From Bemisia tabaci (taxonomy: Eukaryota > Arthropoda > Insecta > Hemiptera > Aleyrodidae), in the NCBI RefSeq assembly GCF_918797505.1, contig NC_092801.1:25016477-25080476 (forward strand): a DNA stretch of 64,000 bases. Direction: 5' to 3'. Position 1 is the first letter of the stretch, and each line of letters opens with the position of its first letter. Shown here one piece after another: positions 34,846-45,675 of this stretch. The translations under genes were made by a program, and so were the position numbers. A model generated the notes under the pieces. It saw nothing but the letters and a program-made list of their open reading frames with translations. It was not told the origin of the DNA and did no database searches.

Positions 34846-35293
34846 AAAGTTTTTCTGCGACATGAGAGGATAAGAAAATTAAAATTGACGTAATTCATGG
34901 ACGTGCCAACGAGCCTAGGTCTAGGGGGAGTTGTAGGTGCCCTTCCCATATAATTTGCGGCCTAATGTAATCGTTCAATACCATTAGATAGAAAAAAAAA
35001 TTGTGGGTAAAAATTTTTAATGAGAAAAAAAAGGAGGTAAAAAAATGTAGATCATTTGCAGATATTTCTAGTGTTGCAATTTCTTTGATTTTTTTAAAAA
35101 TGTACTCAGAATTGATCGGTGAAATTTCAAATTGTTTATTTTTCCGTTCGAAGACTTTGCTACACTTCTAATTTTACTCAGAATACGTAAAAATTCGCCT
35201 ATATTTGTAATTTAAATCTACCAATGATCCTGGAACAAAAGCTGAAACGTTTTCTTTTTTTTCCGCATCATGAAATTTATTGATAAGATAATA

Positions 35294-35420
35294 CTAGGGG
35301 GTTTGCTCCCTGGCCACTAAGACCCCCAGGGCGCTGTGCGCCCCCAAACGCCGCCTCTTCTTCTTCCCTTCTTCTTCTTCTTCTTCTTACTCCCCTTCCT
35401 CGCCCTGGGACCCCAAGTTT
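35294..35420 (-). mobile_element. Helitron-like 3' end, minus strand
   Basis: Read on the minus strand, AGTGGCCAGGGAGCAAACCCCCTAG is followed by T. This matches the layout at 31.25 kb (GGCCAGGG, a G/C stem, CTAG). Upstream of it, on the minus strand, lies a CTT/AAG-rich microsatellite. Confidence 0.5.
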
Positions 35421-35438
35421 AGGTCATAATAGACCTTT

Positions 35439-35707
35439 GAAGTCTTCGGATTGAGCATCTGAACACTTTAGGTCCAACTGCTGAGGTTTGGATCACACAT
35501 CTGAAACTTCAGTTCTTACATCTGAAGTACTTTGGTTTTCACATCCGAAAAACTTCGGTTCTCACATCCGAAAAACTTCGGTTCTCACATCCGAGAAACT
35601 TTGGTTCTCACATCTAAAGTACTTCAGATGTAAGAACTGAAGTTTCAGATGTGTGTGATCCGAACCTCGACAGCTAGACCTAAAGTGTTCAGATGCTCAA
35701 TCCGAAA
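35439..35707. repeat. Family N palindrome with a 24-bp tandem core
   Basis: GATTGAGCATCTGAACACTT at the left is mirrored by GTGTTCAGATGCTCAATC at the right. The centre (about 35,528-35,620) repeats CTTCGGTTCTCACATCCGAA about four times at roughly 24-base spacing. A shortened copy is at 49.25 kb. Confidence 0.75.
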
Positions 35708-36000
35708 ACTTCAGAGATCCATATGACCCACTTCGGGTCCCACGCACGAGGTTTTTTTTCTCGGTCTACCATGTACCAATTCATTATCAAAAACGATGTT
35801 TTTTGCACGATGAATCTTAAACACTTGTCCGGAAACTCTCGGAAACTCGATCCACAGTGTGTCGTGGCGTCTGATTTCATGTTTTATTCAAGAAAATAGA
35901 AAAACGCCTGGCCATCATGATACTAGCTCAAAATATGAGTGACACCGAACGTATTGTCATTTCCATTCTTCATTTAACTTCCTGTGGTCATCAATTTTTC

Positions 36001-36160
36001 TAGTGGCACGGCGTGCTTTGTGATATATCGACTGATTTGCCACCTAAACCCATGGAAAAGGATCGATAATTAGGAGTTCACAATGAACACCTGAAGAATC
36101 GATTCTTTACCATAGCTTTAAATGGGGAAATATCGATAGTCGGCTACGAGTGGCGTGATT
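36001..36160. mobile_element. Family J MITE copy (diverged)
   Basis: TAGTGGCACGGCGTGC, CCACCTAAACCCATGG, AGGATCGATAATTAGG and AAATGGGGAAATATCGATAG follow the Family J order. The right end is eroded. Confidence 0.65.
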
Positions 36161-36231
36161 CTTTTTCATGAATACGGGCTGAGATCAGCAGAAAAGAAAC
36201 AGGCCACATAAGAACTGAGCGAAAAGGAGGA

Positions 36232-36500
36232 CACTGTAGTGCTGAGAAGGAAAGACGTATGAGTACTCAGTCGTTGCCAACTGTGTTTCGATATAATATA
36301 AATTTGCAGGAGAGCTTGCAAATATTGTACTTATTTTTTTTTTAGATAAATCCGTTTGCAATTTGATCTGGAGTGCCTGAAAATTTCATGAAAATATTTT
36401 TCATAAATTTCCGATGAAATTTCCGCAGAAATAAAAATTCCTGCAGGAGAAATTTAGCAACTTCCAAGCAATCATACGGCGTTTTTCCTTAACATGGAAT
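36232..36500. repeat. Family A copy (diverged)
   Basis: CACTGTAGTGCTGAGAAGGA at the left and CGGCGTTTTTCCTTAACATGG at the right, with intermediate similarity in the arms. Confidence 0.6.
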
Positions 36501-36523
36501 GACAGTTCACTCGTTTACTGCGC

Positions 36524-36690
36524 GTTGCCAAACGGAGGACATTACCCCTGAAACCCATAAGAATATGTGCATAACAGGGCTCACGTCATAATGCACGTAG
36601 TTCCGTTTGATAGAACACCCTGTCTATCGATCCTTTTCCATCGGTTTAAATGTCAGATCAATCGATTTATCGTGAAGCACGCCACGCCGC
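36524..36690. repeat. Family I half fused to a Family J half
   Basis: A Family I arm (GCATAACAGGGCTCACGTC, GTAGTTCCGTTTGATAGAA) runs at about 36,617 directly into a Family J right half (ACACCCTGTCTATCGATCC, GGTTTAAATGTCAGATC, GCACGCCACGCC). The joint could be an insertion followed by deletion. Confidence 0.55.
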
Positions 36691-37037
36691 TGGTGGCTCC
36701 ACGAGGTATCACGCTCTATTCTCGTGGTGAAAATTATAGATCGAGTCAACTATGACTCGACTTTCGAATCAAGTCTTACTTCATTTCGATTAATTTGGTT
36801 CTAATTAACTTTAAAAAAATCCAATTGACTCTAAAATAGTGACCGTAAAAGACTTCAATTAGATTTATTTATGCTAATAGAAAATATGTCTATCGGGTTT
36901 ACGTGCGTATTTATGACCAAACTTCACGGATAAATCTGTCAATCACAATAAAAAATTTCCGACAGTTCCAATGAAAAGAGAGGGGAAAAAAATAATTTAA
37001 GAAGAGGACGCAACCATGAAATGCAGTAAAAATTATT

Positions 37038-37930
37038 CGACTAAAGAAGGCTACAGAAAATCATATAGCTGGCTGTAGGATGCGGAGAAAATCATAAAGC
37101 CGGGCTATACGAAGCGATAAAAAATTATGCAGCCGGGCTATAGTTCCTATCGCCGGGCTTTACACTTTATCGCCTGGCTGTTGCTTTTTCGCCATCGATC
37201 ATAAAAGGCCATAAGAAATTGTGTAGAAATTCGTGTGCTTTGGAAATCATTAAGTTTGATACGGAACCGCCTTAATATTTACAAAACACACATTATATTT
37301 TCCTTTAATACATATTTTTTTTCATCAATTAAAATGAGAATAATCCATACAGGATGTGCAAACATTTCAAAATCATGAGTTGAATAACGCTGGCTCCGCC
37401 AGATTAAATATTAGAGCCTAACACAAAGCAGAGCGGCGACGCACTGGCGCCTACAAACCTAAGAGGGATACTTCACGCATTGCGCAACGCGTGAAGTATC
37501 CCTGTTAGGTTTGTAGGCGCCAATGCGTGTTTCGCACTGGCTGCCCGCCTGTCGCGCCGCAGCGTGCCACGGCGCTTGAAGCAACTATTTCACACCAGAG
37601 GTATTGCACAGTACCATACGAAACTGAAGGCGCTCTAATTTATTAGTAATGGCAGGCATCCATCAAAAGTACGGGGCTTTCCTCGCAAAATAAATCAAGA
37701 TACTACGGCCCAAAAAGAGAGCAGTATTCCAAAAACTCACTAAGTCCTAGCATCCGTAATTAGTAACGTTTAGCATACACTTAATCGCCTGACTTTTGCT
37801 TAATCGCCATCGGCTATAAAAGGCTATAAGAAATTGTGTAGCCGGCTATAGAAGCTATTGGAAATCTTACAGCCGGCTGTAGGTCTATGGTATTTTGGAA
37901 CACAGATTCTACTGCCAATTTTTACCAGGG
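37038..37930. mobile_element. Family E element, inverted copy lacking one terminus
   Basis: It is the reverse complement of the 1.56-2.49 kb element, including the central GCGCCTACAAACCTAA/TTCACGCATTGCG palindrome at about 37.45-37.53 kb. The right end ACTGCCAATTTTTACCAGGG is intact. The left end starts inside the element at CGACTAAAGAAGGCTA, so about 55 bases are missing. Confidence 0.8.
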
Positions 37931-38469
37931 GGTGGTTGTTTTCAACTGAGGGGGAAAATGATGGACTACCTGCAGGGTCTCTCGTAGGTTACCATTAGTT
38001 AGTCTATTACTTACCTCCTTTGTCCACTGCGAGCATCCGCTTCCACCAATAAGATCGCTGTATTTTCAGTTTATCTTCTTTGCATATCAATTTCAAGAAT
38101 CAGCCCGCTGCTCCATTCATGAGAGACATTTTCTCCATTTCATTATTGCTTCTCTTGGCGGCAAGTTCTAGAACATTCTTGCTAGTACCAAGTCACCTTT
38201 TTTTCAGATGTACTGCGTTTACTATACTTAATGACTTTGAGTATACGTTTCAACTGCAGTTTCACGTATTTTGAAAAAAAAAATCTGAAAAAGTGGTTGG
38301 TTCCACAAAAAAAGGAACATTTTGAGTGCTGAATAATGGAATCTACGTCCGTTCTAAAAGCTTGGATGTCGCGACATTATGAGCAAATGTCAAGGGAGGA
38401 TGGGAAAGAAGTTGAACGGTGGTATGTAGCCAAAGCGCCAAAAATGTGCAAGAATTAAATTACATAAAA

Positions 38470-38815
38470 ACTGTTTTACTCAGTTGTAATTTTTGGTCGA
38501 GGGTTTTCGGCACAATTGCCATCGTCCAGGACCTTTAGAGTCAAAAAACCTTTATTTAAAAATATTTTTCAATTAATAATAATAGCCTTGGTGGGCACTT
38601 AGTTGACTAGGCAAGAATATAAAAATGGATAAATATAAACTACACTGTTATAGTTATCTATTTTTACATTCCTACCTTGTCCACAAAGTGCCTGCCGAAG
38701 CTGTATTAATATTGAAAAATATATTTACGTACTGTTTTCTGACTTTAAAGATCATGACGATCATGGAAATTGTGCCAAAAAGCTTCGACCAAAAAATACA
38801 GTCGAATAAAAAGGT
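38470..38815. repeat. Foldback element, about 345 bp
   Basis: TTTTTGGTCGAGGGTTTTCG, GGCACAATTGCCAT and TTTAGAGTCAAAAA recur as approximate complements on the right around a centre near 38,640. Opposite-strand frames at 38625-38864 come from this palindrome. Confidence 0.65.
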
Positions 38816-39269
38816 TTTTATGTTAATTAAACTATGCACAATTTTTAGTGATTTGTCCACATAACTACCTATCAGTGTAATTAAGTGCTACTATCAGTAT
38901 ATTACTCATAATTGAGAAAGAATTGATTATTTTGTTTACTATGACCCCTAAGAGAAACGGACCAAGAGACTGAGTAAATAATTTAATCACTACAGGACAT
39001 GTCATCTCATCAAAATGCCATGCCTCAAACGCTAGACATGTTGAAAGTAGCTCTGAATCAGCACTCTTAAAGGGGGAGGAGGGAGGAAAGGAAAGGAGAG
39101 AGAAAAGAAAATACGTTTTTAAACGTCTAATTGATTAATGTCCATTTGGCATATGATTAGAATTTTATTTTATACTTTTTTCACCCTTGCCTCCCCTCTA
39201 ATACATCGTGGGTGTAAATAAGTGTATGAACTAGCAAAATTTCTTATGGATGAACAGTTGCTCTACAGA

Positions 39270-39518
39270 TGGACGGAGTTTAACAGAAAGGAACCAAGCC
39301 ACATCGGGATCGAACCGAGAAAAAGAGGTTTAAAGTTTGGCTCCTGCATAAGACTCAATGTAAAAGATAAACTTCAAGTTCAATTTCTGCAAAATTTGCT
39401 CCAACAAAAACTTTGAATTTTTGGCGATAGATAGTAGGGTAGTGGTTGAGTTCAAAACCACTCATAACTCAATTTTTCCCAAAATGTGGGTTGGTTCCTT
39501 TCTGCTTAACTCAGTCCA
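39270..39518. repeat. Family B palindromic MITE copy (diverged)
   Basis: TGGACGGAGTTTAACAGAAA at the left is mirrored by TTTCTGCTTAACTCAGTCCA at the right, with AAAGGAACCAAGCCACATC. The interior differs from the other copies. Confidence 0.7.
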
Positions 39519-40316
39519 AATAATGCTTCGCACATTACGATTTCAAACCTGAAGCACAAAAGATACTCACATTTACGCCTTTATGCAACAGTAGGAGATA
39601 TTTTCGTAGTATAAACAAAGAATTATACCTAAATGCGCTCTGACATTTGGAATCTTCGCAGAAAAGCTCTTCATCGGCGCCGCGCCGCGCCGCGGACGAT
39701 GTGGAGAGTGCCTGAACAGTCAAAACGCCTTCATTTCTGTGCGTATGCAACACGGACATCCATGGAGCCCGAATAGTTGCATCCAGGCGTTAAAACGTGT
39801 TTTGTATTTGTACGTTATTCGTCGCATACGATAATTCTTACATCATAACTTAATTGTAGCATTGCTTATTGTGCCGATAAGGAAAATTATGGCTCATATT
39901 TATCGCGACATCGATTTCCGAATAATTCTAATTGCGTAAATATCTAACAACGTTTCCGTCCTAAAATGTGGGCTGCAGTCCTACCTTCTCTGACTAGGAA
40001 TAACGAATGCGACAAAGTCATTTCGTGGTCACTTGAGGAGATATTCGAGCGAGTATTAGACTAATACTAAAAAAATACTAATACTATTAGTATTTTTTTC
40101 GCTGAAGAGTTACAAAAAAAATTTTGGTCAGAAATGAAATCGACCTACGGTTAATTCAGAGTCCGACGCGGCAGGGTCCAAAGCTTACGGAAAATACATC
40201 TTACGGAACTGATTGCTTCAGAATCATTGAATCGAAGCACCAATGGATTGAGCTGATAAAATAATTCAACTGAGAGGTTGTACCTCACATCGATGAGCTC
40301 TTAATGTTTAATTAAT
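39519..40316. other. No supported gene
   Basis: Only short frames. A small palindrome CTAATACTAAAAAAATACTA sits near 40,065. A GC cluster (GGCGCCGCGCCGCGCCGCGG) lies at about 39,676. Confidence 0.35.
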
Positions 40317-40562
40317 TGGACCGCGTTAAGCATGAAAGGAACCAAGCCACATCAGCTATTGACAAAAATCGGGCAATTTAATGTTTTACATGATAACGGT
40401 TGTGCGGATTTATGTGTAAATATCAGTGCACAGCACGAAGCAAGTGCTTTAAAATTTTCAAAGGAATCTTTACAAACGCTCCCTTTTAAAAAATGAAATG
40501 GCTCAGTTAAATTTGGCAAATAGCTAATGTGGCTTGGTTCCTTTCTGCTTAACGCGGTCCAA
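40317..40562. repeat. Family B palindromic MITE, about 246 bp
   Basis: TGGACCGCGTTAAGCATGAA at the left is mirrored by TTTCTGCTTAACGCGGTCCA at the right. The arms share AACCAAGCCACATCAGCTAT and its complement. Further copies lie at 48.3, 55.1 and 63.7 kb. Confidence 0.8.
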
Positions 40563-41085
40563 TTGTAGGTTCCTGATGACGTGTTCGGCCGCTCTAACTG
40601 AGCAATTACAGCACGTATAATGACGCAGAATATTTTCCTTCTTCTTCACCTCGAAGCACTTCAGGACAAAAAAATTGAAAAACAGTAAAATGGTTCTACA
40701 ATTAAGGAAAAGTGCACATTTCACATGTATCAACGGAATTACACGTCAGCCCCGAAAGCTCAGATGTCTAGACATTTCGTAGCTCCTCTGACGTAATGGC
40801 GTACCTTCATTTCCGCATGAGCCATGGAAAGCACAGATTTATGCGGAGGATAGGGCTCACGTGATAATTAAGAAATTACAACCTTATATTACAAGACTGA
40901 CGGTTTTTAGGACAGACACACAGAGGGAGGGTAAGAACTTTCAGTGTACGCTGTCACGGAGCTGTCATTGTCCTTTTTGTTCAAAATTCACATTTTTTCT
41001 TCGAAAGAGCGCATTTTAAAAGGCAAGGTTATGAGGGTGAGCGGTGTTTATGGTCGTCTACCTTGGTCAGGATTACTTGTCCAAA

Positions 41086-41151
41086 ATGAAAGTTCTCCAT
41101 CACTCTTTGATCGTTCTGGCCTCGTTTCTTCTTTGCCGCGAGGGAAAAGCC
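41086..41151 (+). CDS. Exon 1 of secreted-type C2H2 zinc-finger gene (signal peptide exon)
   Basis: A 22-codon open stretch starts at ATG in a CCAAAATGA context and ends at a good donor, GCC|GTGAGT. The peptide is a textbook secretion signal: MK start, two histidines, a hydrophobic core (LIVLASFLL), then CREGKA with small residues suited to signal peptidase. The exon ends in phase 0, which matches the phase-0 acceptor of the next exon at 45,676. The join is inferred from phase and order, since no transcript was available. The alternative is that this exon belongs to another gene and the large exon has a different first exon. Confidence 0.55.
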
Positions 41152-41198
41152 GTGAGTAGATTTATCACAACTGTAAGACACAATACCTTATAATAATT

Positions 41199-41441
41199 GA
41201 GGGGCTTGGTGGACAAGTCGCATAAGTACAGTTGTTACTGTTTCGAGAAATAATTGTTTTAAGTCTCGAAATTGCATGGATCCTCATGGTGGAAAGAAAG
41301 TTCTAACTGACTTTTTGATGCTTAAAAATTGAAAGGGAGCGAGTTTTAGCAGAATATGCATTAAAATTAGTTTTACTTGAAACAGTGAATACCTCAATTT
41401 TTTCAGGAACTGCACATATGCGCCTTATCCTCCAGGCCCAT
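41199..41441. repeat. MITE in intron 1, about 243 bp
   Basis: GAGGGGCTTGGTGGACAAGT at the left is the approximate complement of GCGCCTTATCCTCCAGGCCCAT at the right, and both are followed inwards by GCATAAGTACAGTT-like sequence. A related fragment lies at 44,738-44,868 in opposite orientation. Confidence 0.6.
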
Positions 41442-41979
41442 AAATTCTGATGCTCGGTAATTCATACGCTGGAGACAGCGACACATTGTTTCAGCAGTAA
41501 TAATTTTTTAGATTTAAGCTCATGACGTATTCCTTCGTTATACTTTCTTACTTTTGTATTTTCAGTTTAAAGAAATTGTATAAAAAGCTCCTGTAGCTGT
41601 TTACATTGAATGAAATATTCAAAAAAGTAATACTTTGGTATCTGCTGCCGAGTATCATTGCCAGGGCCGGATTTACTTACTTGCCGCCCATGGGCCGCCT
41701 GTATTTTGCCGCCCCCTTCTTATTCGTTTTGAAACATCAATAAAAACCATCAAAAGAACGTGCCGGAGGGAAAGAGGCGTATAAGACGCGTTTACTCGTG
41801 TTGGTCACATTTTTTGCGAAAGCCCTGTCAACACTACTAGCAAAAGTTCACGGAACTTGGCGCGAAAGTTAGGTTCCGTAAACCTATCTCTGTATGGACA
41901 AGGCCCTCCATTTATAAGAGATGAACCAAAAAATTATTAAAGAACAAATATAAATGTGGTTTAATAATTTTAACTTCCG

Positions 41980-42240
41980 CCGCCGCGCTGACCACACTGT
42001 GCTTGACGCAATGCGTGAAGTATTCCTACGGTCTTCCATGCGCAATGCGTTTCGGGCCGATCGCTGCTGCACGCACTGTGTTTGACGCAATGCGTGAAGT
42101 ATTAATGTAGTCCTGTAGGCGCTATGCGTTTCACGCTGACCGCAGCGACCGCACTGTCTTTGGCGCAATGCGTGAAGTATTCATGCAGTCTTGTAGGCGC
42201 TAATATGTGTTACATGCCGACCGCCGCGCCGAGGGTTTCT
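41980..42240. repeat. Minisatellite units with the GCGCAATGCGTGAAGTATT block
   Basis: GCAATGCGTGAAGTATT recurs at 42,008, 42,087 and 42,165 (spacing 79 and 78), each followed by a TGTAGGCGCTAATGCG-like stretch. The same block, in the other orientation, is in the 48.9 kb copy, in the pogo-like element at 33.1 kb and at the centre of both Family E elements. Confidence 0.8.
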
Positions 42241-42840
42241 CCTTTTCATCTCACGTTCTCGTCATCATTGCTCTCTGCGCGCGCCGCGCCGTTCCAGGCC
42301 AAATTCCGTGTTCGGTTTCTCTCTCAGTCTTAACTCGACTAATTGAAGGTGCTGTCTATTGTATCACAGATGGACGACAAAATTAGAGATTTACTCTCAG
42401 GAAATGAGAGATTTTGTCACCTTTTCTCGTTCGTAATTTTAAGCGCTCAGCCGATAGGCACCCCTTTTGATTTCGACTTGCCTCTAGAGTACTTGTATAC
42501 TAGTGCTAATTCGTTTAAATGGCGCACCAGCTCATCGATGTGTAGGCTTTTTTTTGGGGGGGGGGAGGGTCAGTTTTAAAATAAATAAAGCTGTGATAAC
42601 CGTATTTTATGCTTTTAACGTATTGCGCGGGTAGTTTCGATCGTTTGTCTATAAGAAAATTCCTTAGCGGTAGAGTAATCCTTATCGAAATTGATCGTTA
42701 AGGTTGAAACAAGCTTAATAAAACTCGCCTGATGAGCTCAACGGTGGCTTGCATTTTCGGGAAACGAAAAAATGCGTTTACATAGACAATGTTGCGTTCC
42801 TTTCATTACTTTACTAATGTTGAATATTGTTCCCAAGTTC

Positions 42841-42960
42841 GGGTGTGTACGGCGTGTAGTATCACAAGCACCTTGCGTCAGTGTCACTCTCATTGGTTTT
42901 CGTTGTGTCCGGCGTGTAGTAGCACAAGCACCTTGCGTCAGTGTCACTCTCATTGGTTTA
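42841..42960 (+). repeat. 60-bp tandem duplication, in frame
   Basis: GGCGTGTAGTATCACAAGC at 42,851 repeats as GGCGTGTAGTAGCACAAGC at 42,911, exactly 60 bases on, and similarity covers the whole unit. Because 60 is divisible by 3, the open frame continues through into the reverse transcriptase fragment. Confidence 0.85.
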
Positions 42961-44016
42961 ATTTTCATCAACGATATAGCGCAATTTTTGGACATAAAAA
43001 TTAAAAACTCTGTGTTTACATCGATTTTTAAACTAATTTTATTTGCTGATGATGTGATGTTACTCATTGCTAACAAAATAAGTTCTGTATTGGAAATTGA
43101 TGCATACCTACTCGTCAACCTTTTCCACCAATGGTGTGATCTTAATGGCATGGCCATAAATGAAATAAAAACCAAATTTATCCTAGTCACTAATAAAATT
43201 GACGTAACAATTGACATATTTATTGGTGGAACAAGGATCGAGGAGTCAAAAGTACTTAAATATCTGGGTGTTTGGATAGATAATGACCTGCGTTTCAGTG
43301 TACACGTTGAAAACTGCATAAGCAAAATTAGTAAAGGGATCTTTGTGCTAAGATACTTTAAAAAATTTTGCCAACACAGCTTACTTATGCAAATTTATCA
43401 TTCATTTATAGTAGGAAATATGAATTATTGTTTATCTACATGGTCATTTTGCTCAGATAAACTAGTTGATAGAATTTTCAAATTGCAAAAGAAAGCAATG
43501 CGAATTATTTTCGGTATGAAGACTGAAGATTCATGCCATGAGTTGTTTAAAAAACATAAATTACTAACATTTCCAGCAATGATAATTTTAAAGAGAGCAA
43601 CATACATACAAGAAAACTCCAAACAAATTACAAAATTATCAGATCAGCACAATTTTAACACAAGAAATAAAAATAAGTTCATAACACCAAGAGAAAACGA
43701 GTATGTAAAGCAATGTTTACTGTGTTACAATGCACTTCCTTTGAAGGATTTAAAAATTGATGATAACACGGAATTGCAAAAATTCTCAAAATTGATCACT
43801 GAATTCCTAGTGGAGAAAGAATTCTACGCAGTTAGAGAACTGGTGTAGACGTTTATTCAATCTAATTCACTTGAAGAATTGTCCAATTTAACTATTATGC
43901 ATTTTTCTAATTTTGAATGTTAGTATTAAGTTTAATCTAAGTTGACCCGTTTGTTTGCCTTTTTGAGCATTTTTTAACGAATAAAGTGATTTCTATTTCT
44001 ATTCTATTCTATTCTA
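42961..44016 (+). pseudogene. 5'-truncated non-LTR reverse transcriptase (CR1/L2/Jockey-like)
   Basis: The frame enters at FINDIAQFLD, the conserved INDI block of LINE reverse transcriptases, and reaches the catalytic LFADD motif about 20 residues later. It continues with KYLGVWID (the usual thumb-side KYLG motif), a QKKAMRIIFG stretch, and an NTRNKNKF motif near the end. The stop is at 43,846-43,848. The 3' end has AATAAA and a TATTCTATTCTATTC microsatellite tail, as in CR1-type elements. Fingers, endonuclease and ORF1 are missing, so it cannot be active although this part is still open. It is nested in the 41.66-44.39 kb hAT-like element. Confidence 0.85.
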
Positions 44017-44737
44017 TTCAGCGGTATATAAAATCTGAAGATTAATTTACGTTGACACAACTCATTGCCAGTTAGTGTCTCTCTTTATCTGTGAGTTCCT
44101 CTGCGAATGTTCCATTCCTTGGTTTCCTTGGTAACCTTTCTTTGCTAACAGCTGATGTTTTATTTCCATTTCCCGGCCAAGTCGATGGATTTTATACTTC
44201 CTTCCTTCACTAAATACATAGACTAACACCTGAGCGCTTTTCTAATACGACAGTATTAGAACTTTCCCGCTTGTTTTTTTCTGAATCCGATTTTTCTTTA
44301 TAGCTTCATTTAAAAAAATTGCAAAATTTGCCGCCCCCTAAATTTGCCGCCATGGGCCGCGGCCCATGTGGCTACCCCCTTAATCCGGCCCTGATCATTG
44401 CTCTTTAATCAAGAAATAAAATGCTTGTATCACAGAGAAAATTGCGCACGTTAAGCAGAGATTTATTTGATTCAAGAAATTGTATTCTTCATTTAAGAGG
44501 AATTACCCTAGATAGCGAGGTCAACCCCCTTTTTCCCCCGAGTGATCGACTAATCAATATATAGAATCGTGTCGCGGTCAGTTGAATTAGGGTTGTTGCG
44601 ACTATCTTACCTAAGTATTCTGAAAGATAATTGACGACTCGCGAATAAAATGCGTGAAAAAAATATAAAATCAAGAGAGTAGGTGGACAAACCTCTGAAT
44701 GAATATAATCTGTGAAAAAGTGGCTTCCAAATTCCAA

Positions 44738-44868
44738 CTTTTGAGTATCAAAAAGTCAGTTATAACTTCCTTTCTTCCATAAGGATCCGTGTGATTTCGA
44801 AACTTCAAACACGTATTCTTTAAACATCAAAAACTGTACTTATGCGCCTCGTCCTCCAAGCCCCTCAA
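44738..44868. repeat. Fragment related to the 41.2 kb MITE, inverted
   Basis: ATCAAAAAGTCAGTTATAAC and TGTACTTATGCGCCTCGTCC plus CCAAGCCCCTC are complements of the left half of the 41,199 element. Confidence 0.55.
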
Positions 44869-45040
44869 AGGTTTTTTTGTAACATCTTTTTTTTTGCCAT
44901 AGCTTAGTTTTCTCAAAATTGATGATAGTAGTTGAAATTTTGATGAGCCGAGTTCTTTCACTCAACGGTGCTCACCCTCTTCGGGGAATAGAAAAACGCG
45001 CCTACATGGAAAACAGCGAGCGCTTCCCGAAAGCCCTGCA

Positions 45041-45307
45041 TAGACGATCAAATTCCGAACCAATTCCGATCAAAGTAGACATGCTGATGACTGGTGGTCA
45101 CCATCTACCATCAAATTTTGACGGGCCGCACTTTTTTGTTGAAAGTAAGATCAGAACGGTGTGCCACCATTCATCATTTCCTGCCACAGGAAACATTTCT
45201 GCCAAGTTTTCATTTTAAAATGAAGCAAATTAATGAGTTTAAGACTGATGACTCCCGACACTTTGATGCTACTTTGATCGGAATTGGTTCGGGAATTTGA
45301 TCGTCTA
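45041..45307. repeat. Palindrome in intron 1, about 267 bp
   Basis: TAGACGATCAAATTCCGAAC is mirrored by GTTCGGGAATTTGATCGTCTA, and CCAATTCCGATCAAAGTAG by CTACTTTGATCGGAATTGG. Confidence 0.75.
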
Positions 45308-45323
45308 TCGAGGCCTTAATGTG

Positions 45324-45601
45324 CTGGTTACACGCTCAAATTTCCATCAATTTCCGATCAAATGGTGACTGTTGCGCACCATCTACCATCAAATTTCTGC
45401 GGCCTGCAAAAATTTGATGGTAGATGATGGAGCTGTGGGGCTCATCCTTCATCTGATTTCCACACAACCGTGCTTATTTCATGCTTATTTCAATCAACAC
45501 GCTGTTTTAATTAATTTTACTCAGCAGTCTAGATAACTCTCGACCGCCATCTTGGTCATCATTTTGATCGGAATTTGACGGAAATTTGAGCGTGTAACCA
45601 G
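45324..45601. repeat. Palindromic MITE in intron 1, about 278 bp
   Basis: CTGGTTACACGCTCAAATTT is mirrored by AAATTTGAGCGTGTAACCAG. Flanks GGCCTTAATG and GGCCATAATG are nearly identical and may be the target duplication. It ends only about 75 bp before the exon 2 acceptor. Confidence 0.75.
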
Positions 45602-45675
45602 GCCATAATGCGAATGAGTTACAGCTTTCCCGCTTGTTTTCAATGTCTGTTCTCTTATTTTTTCCCGAAAATCAG

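Larger units (their letters stand above)
41662..44393. mobile_element. hAT-like element, 2.7 kb, with nested LINE fragment
   Basis: It starts CAGGGCCGGATTTA, ends TAATCCGGCCCTG, and is flanked on both sides by ATCATTGC (41654-41661 and 44394-44401). Both ends carry TTGCCGCC/CATGGGCCGC motifs. The exact 8-bp duplication supports hAT. No transposase was seen. Compared with the shorter copy at 48.55-49.24 kb, this one has about 1.8 kb of extra DNA from about 42,441 to 44,281, holding the LINE fragment. It sits in intron 1 of the zinc-finger gene. Confidence 0.85.

Noticed and set aside
42772..43848. Intact, active reverse transcriptase gene
   Set aside because: The frame starts at the INDI block. 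The fingers, endonuclease and ORF1 are absent, so it is a truncated LINE.
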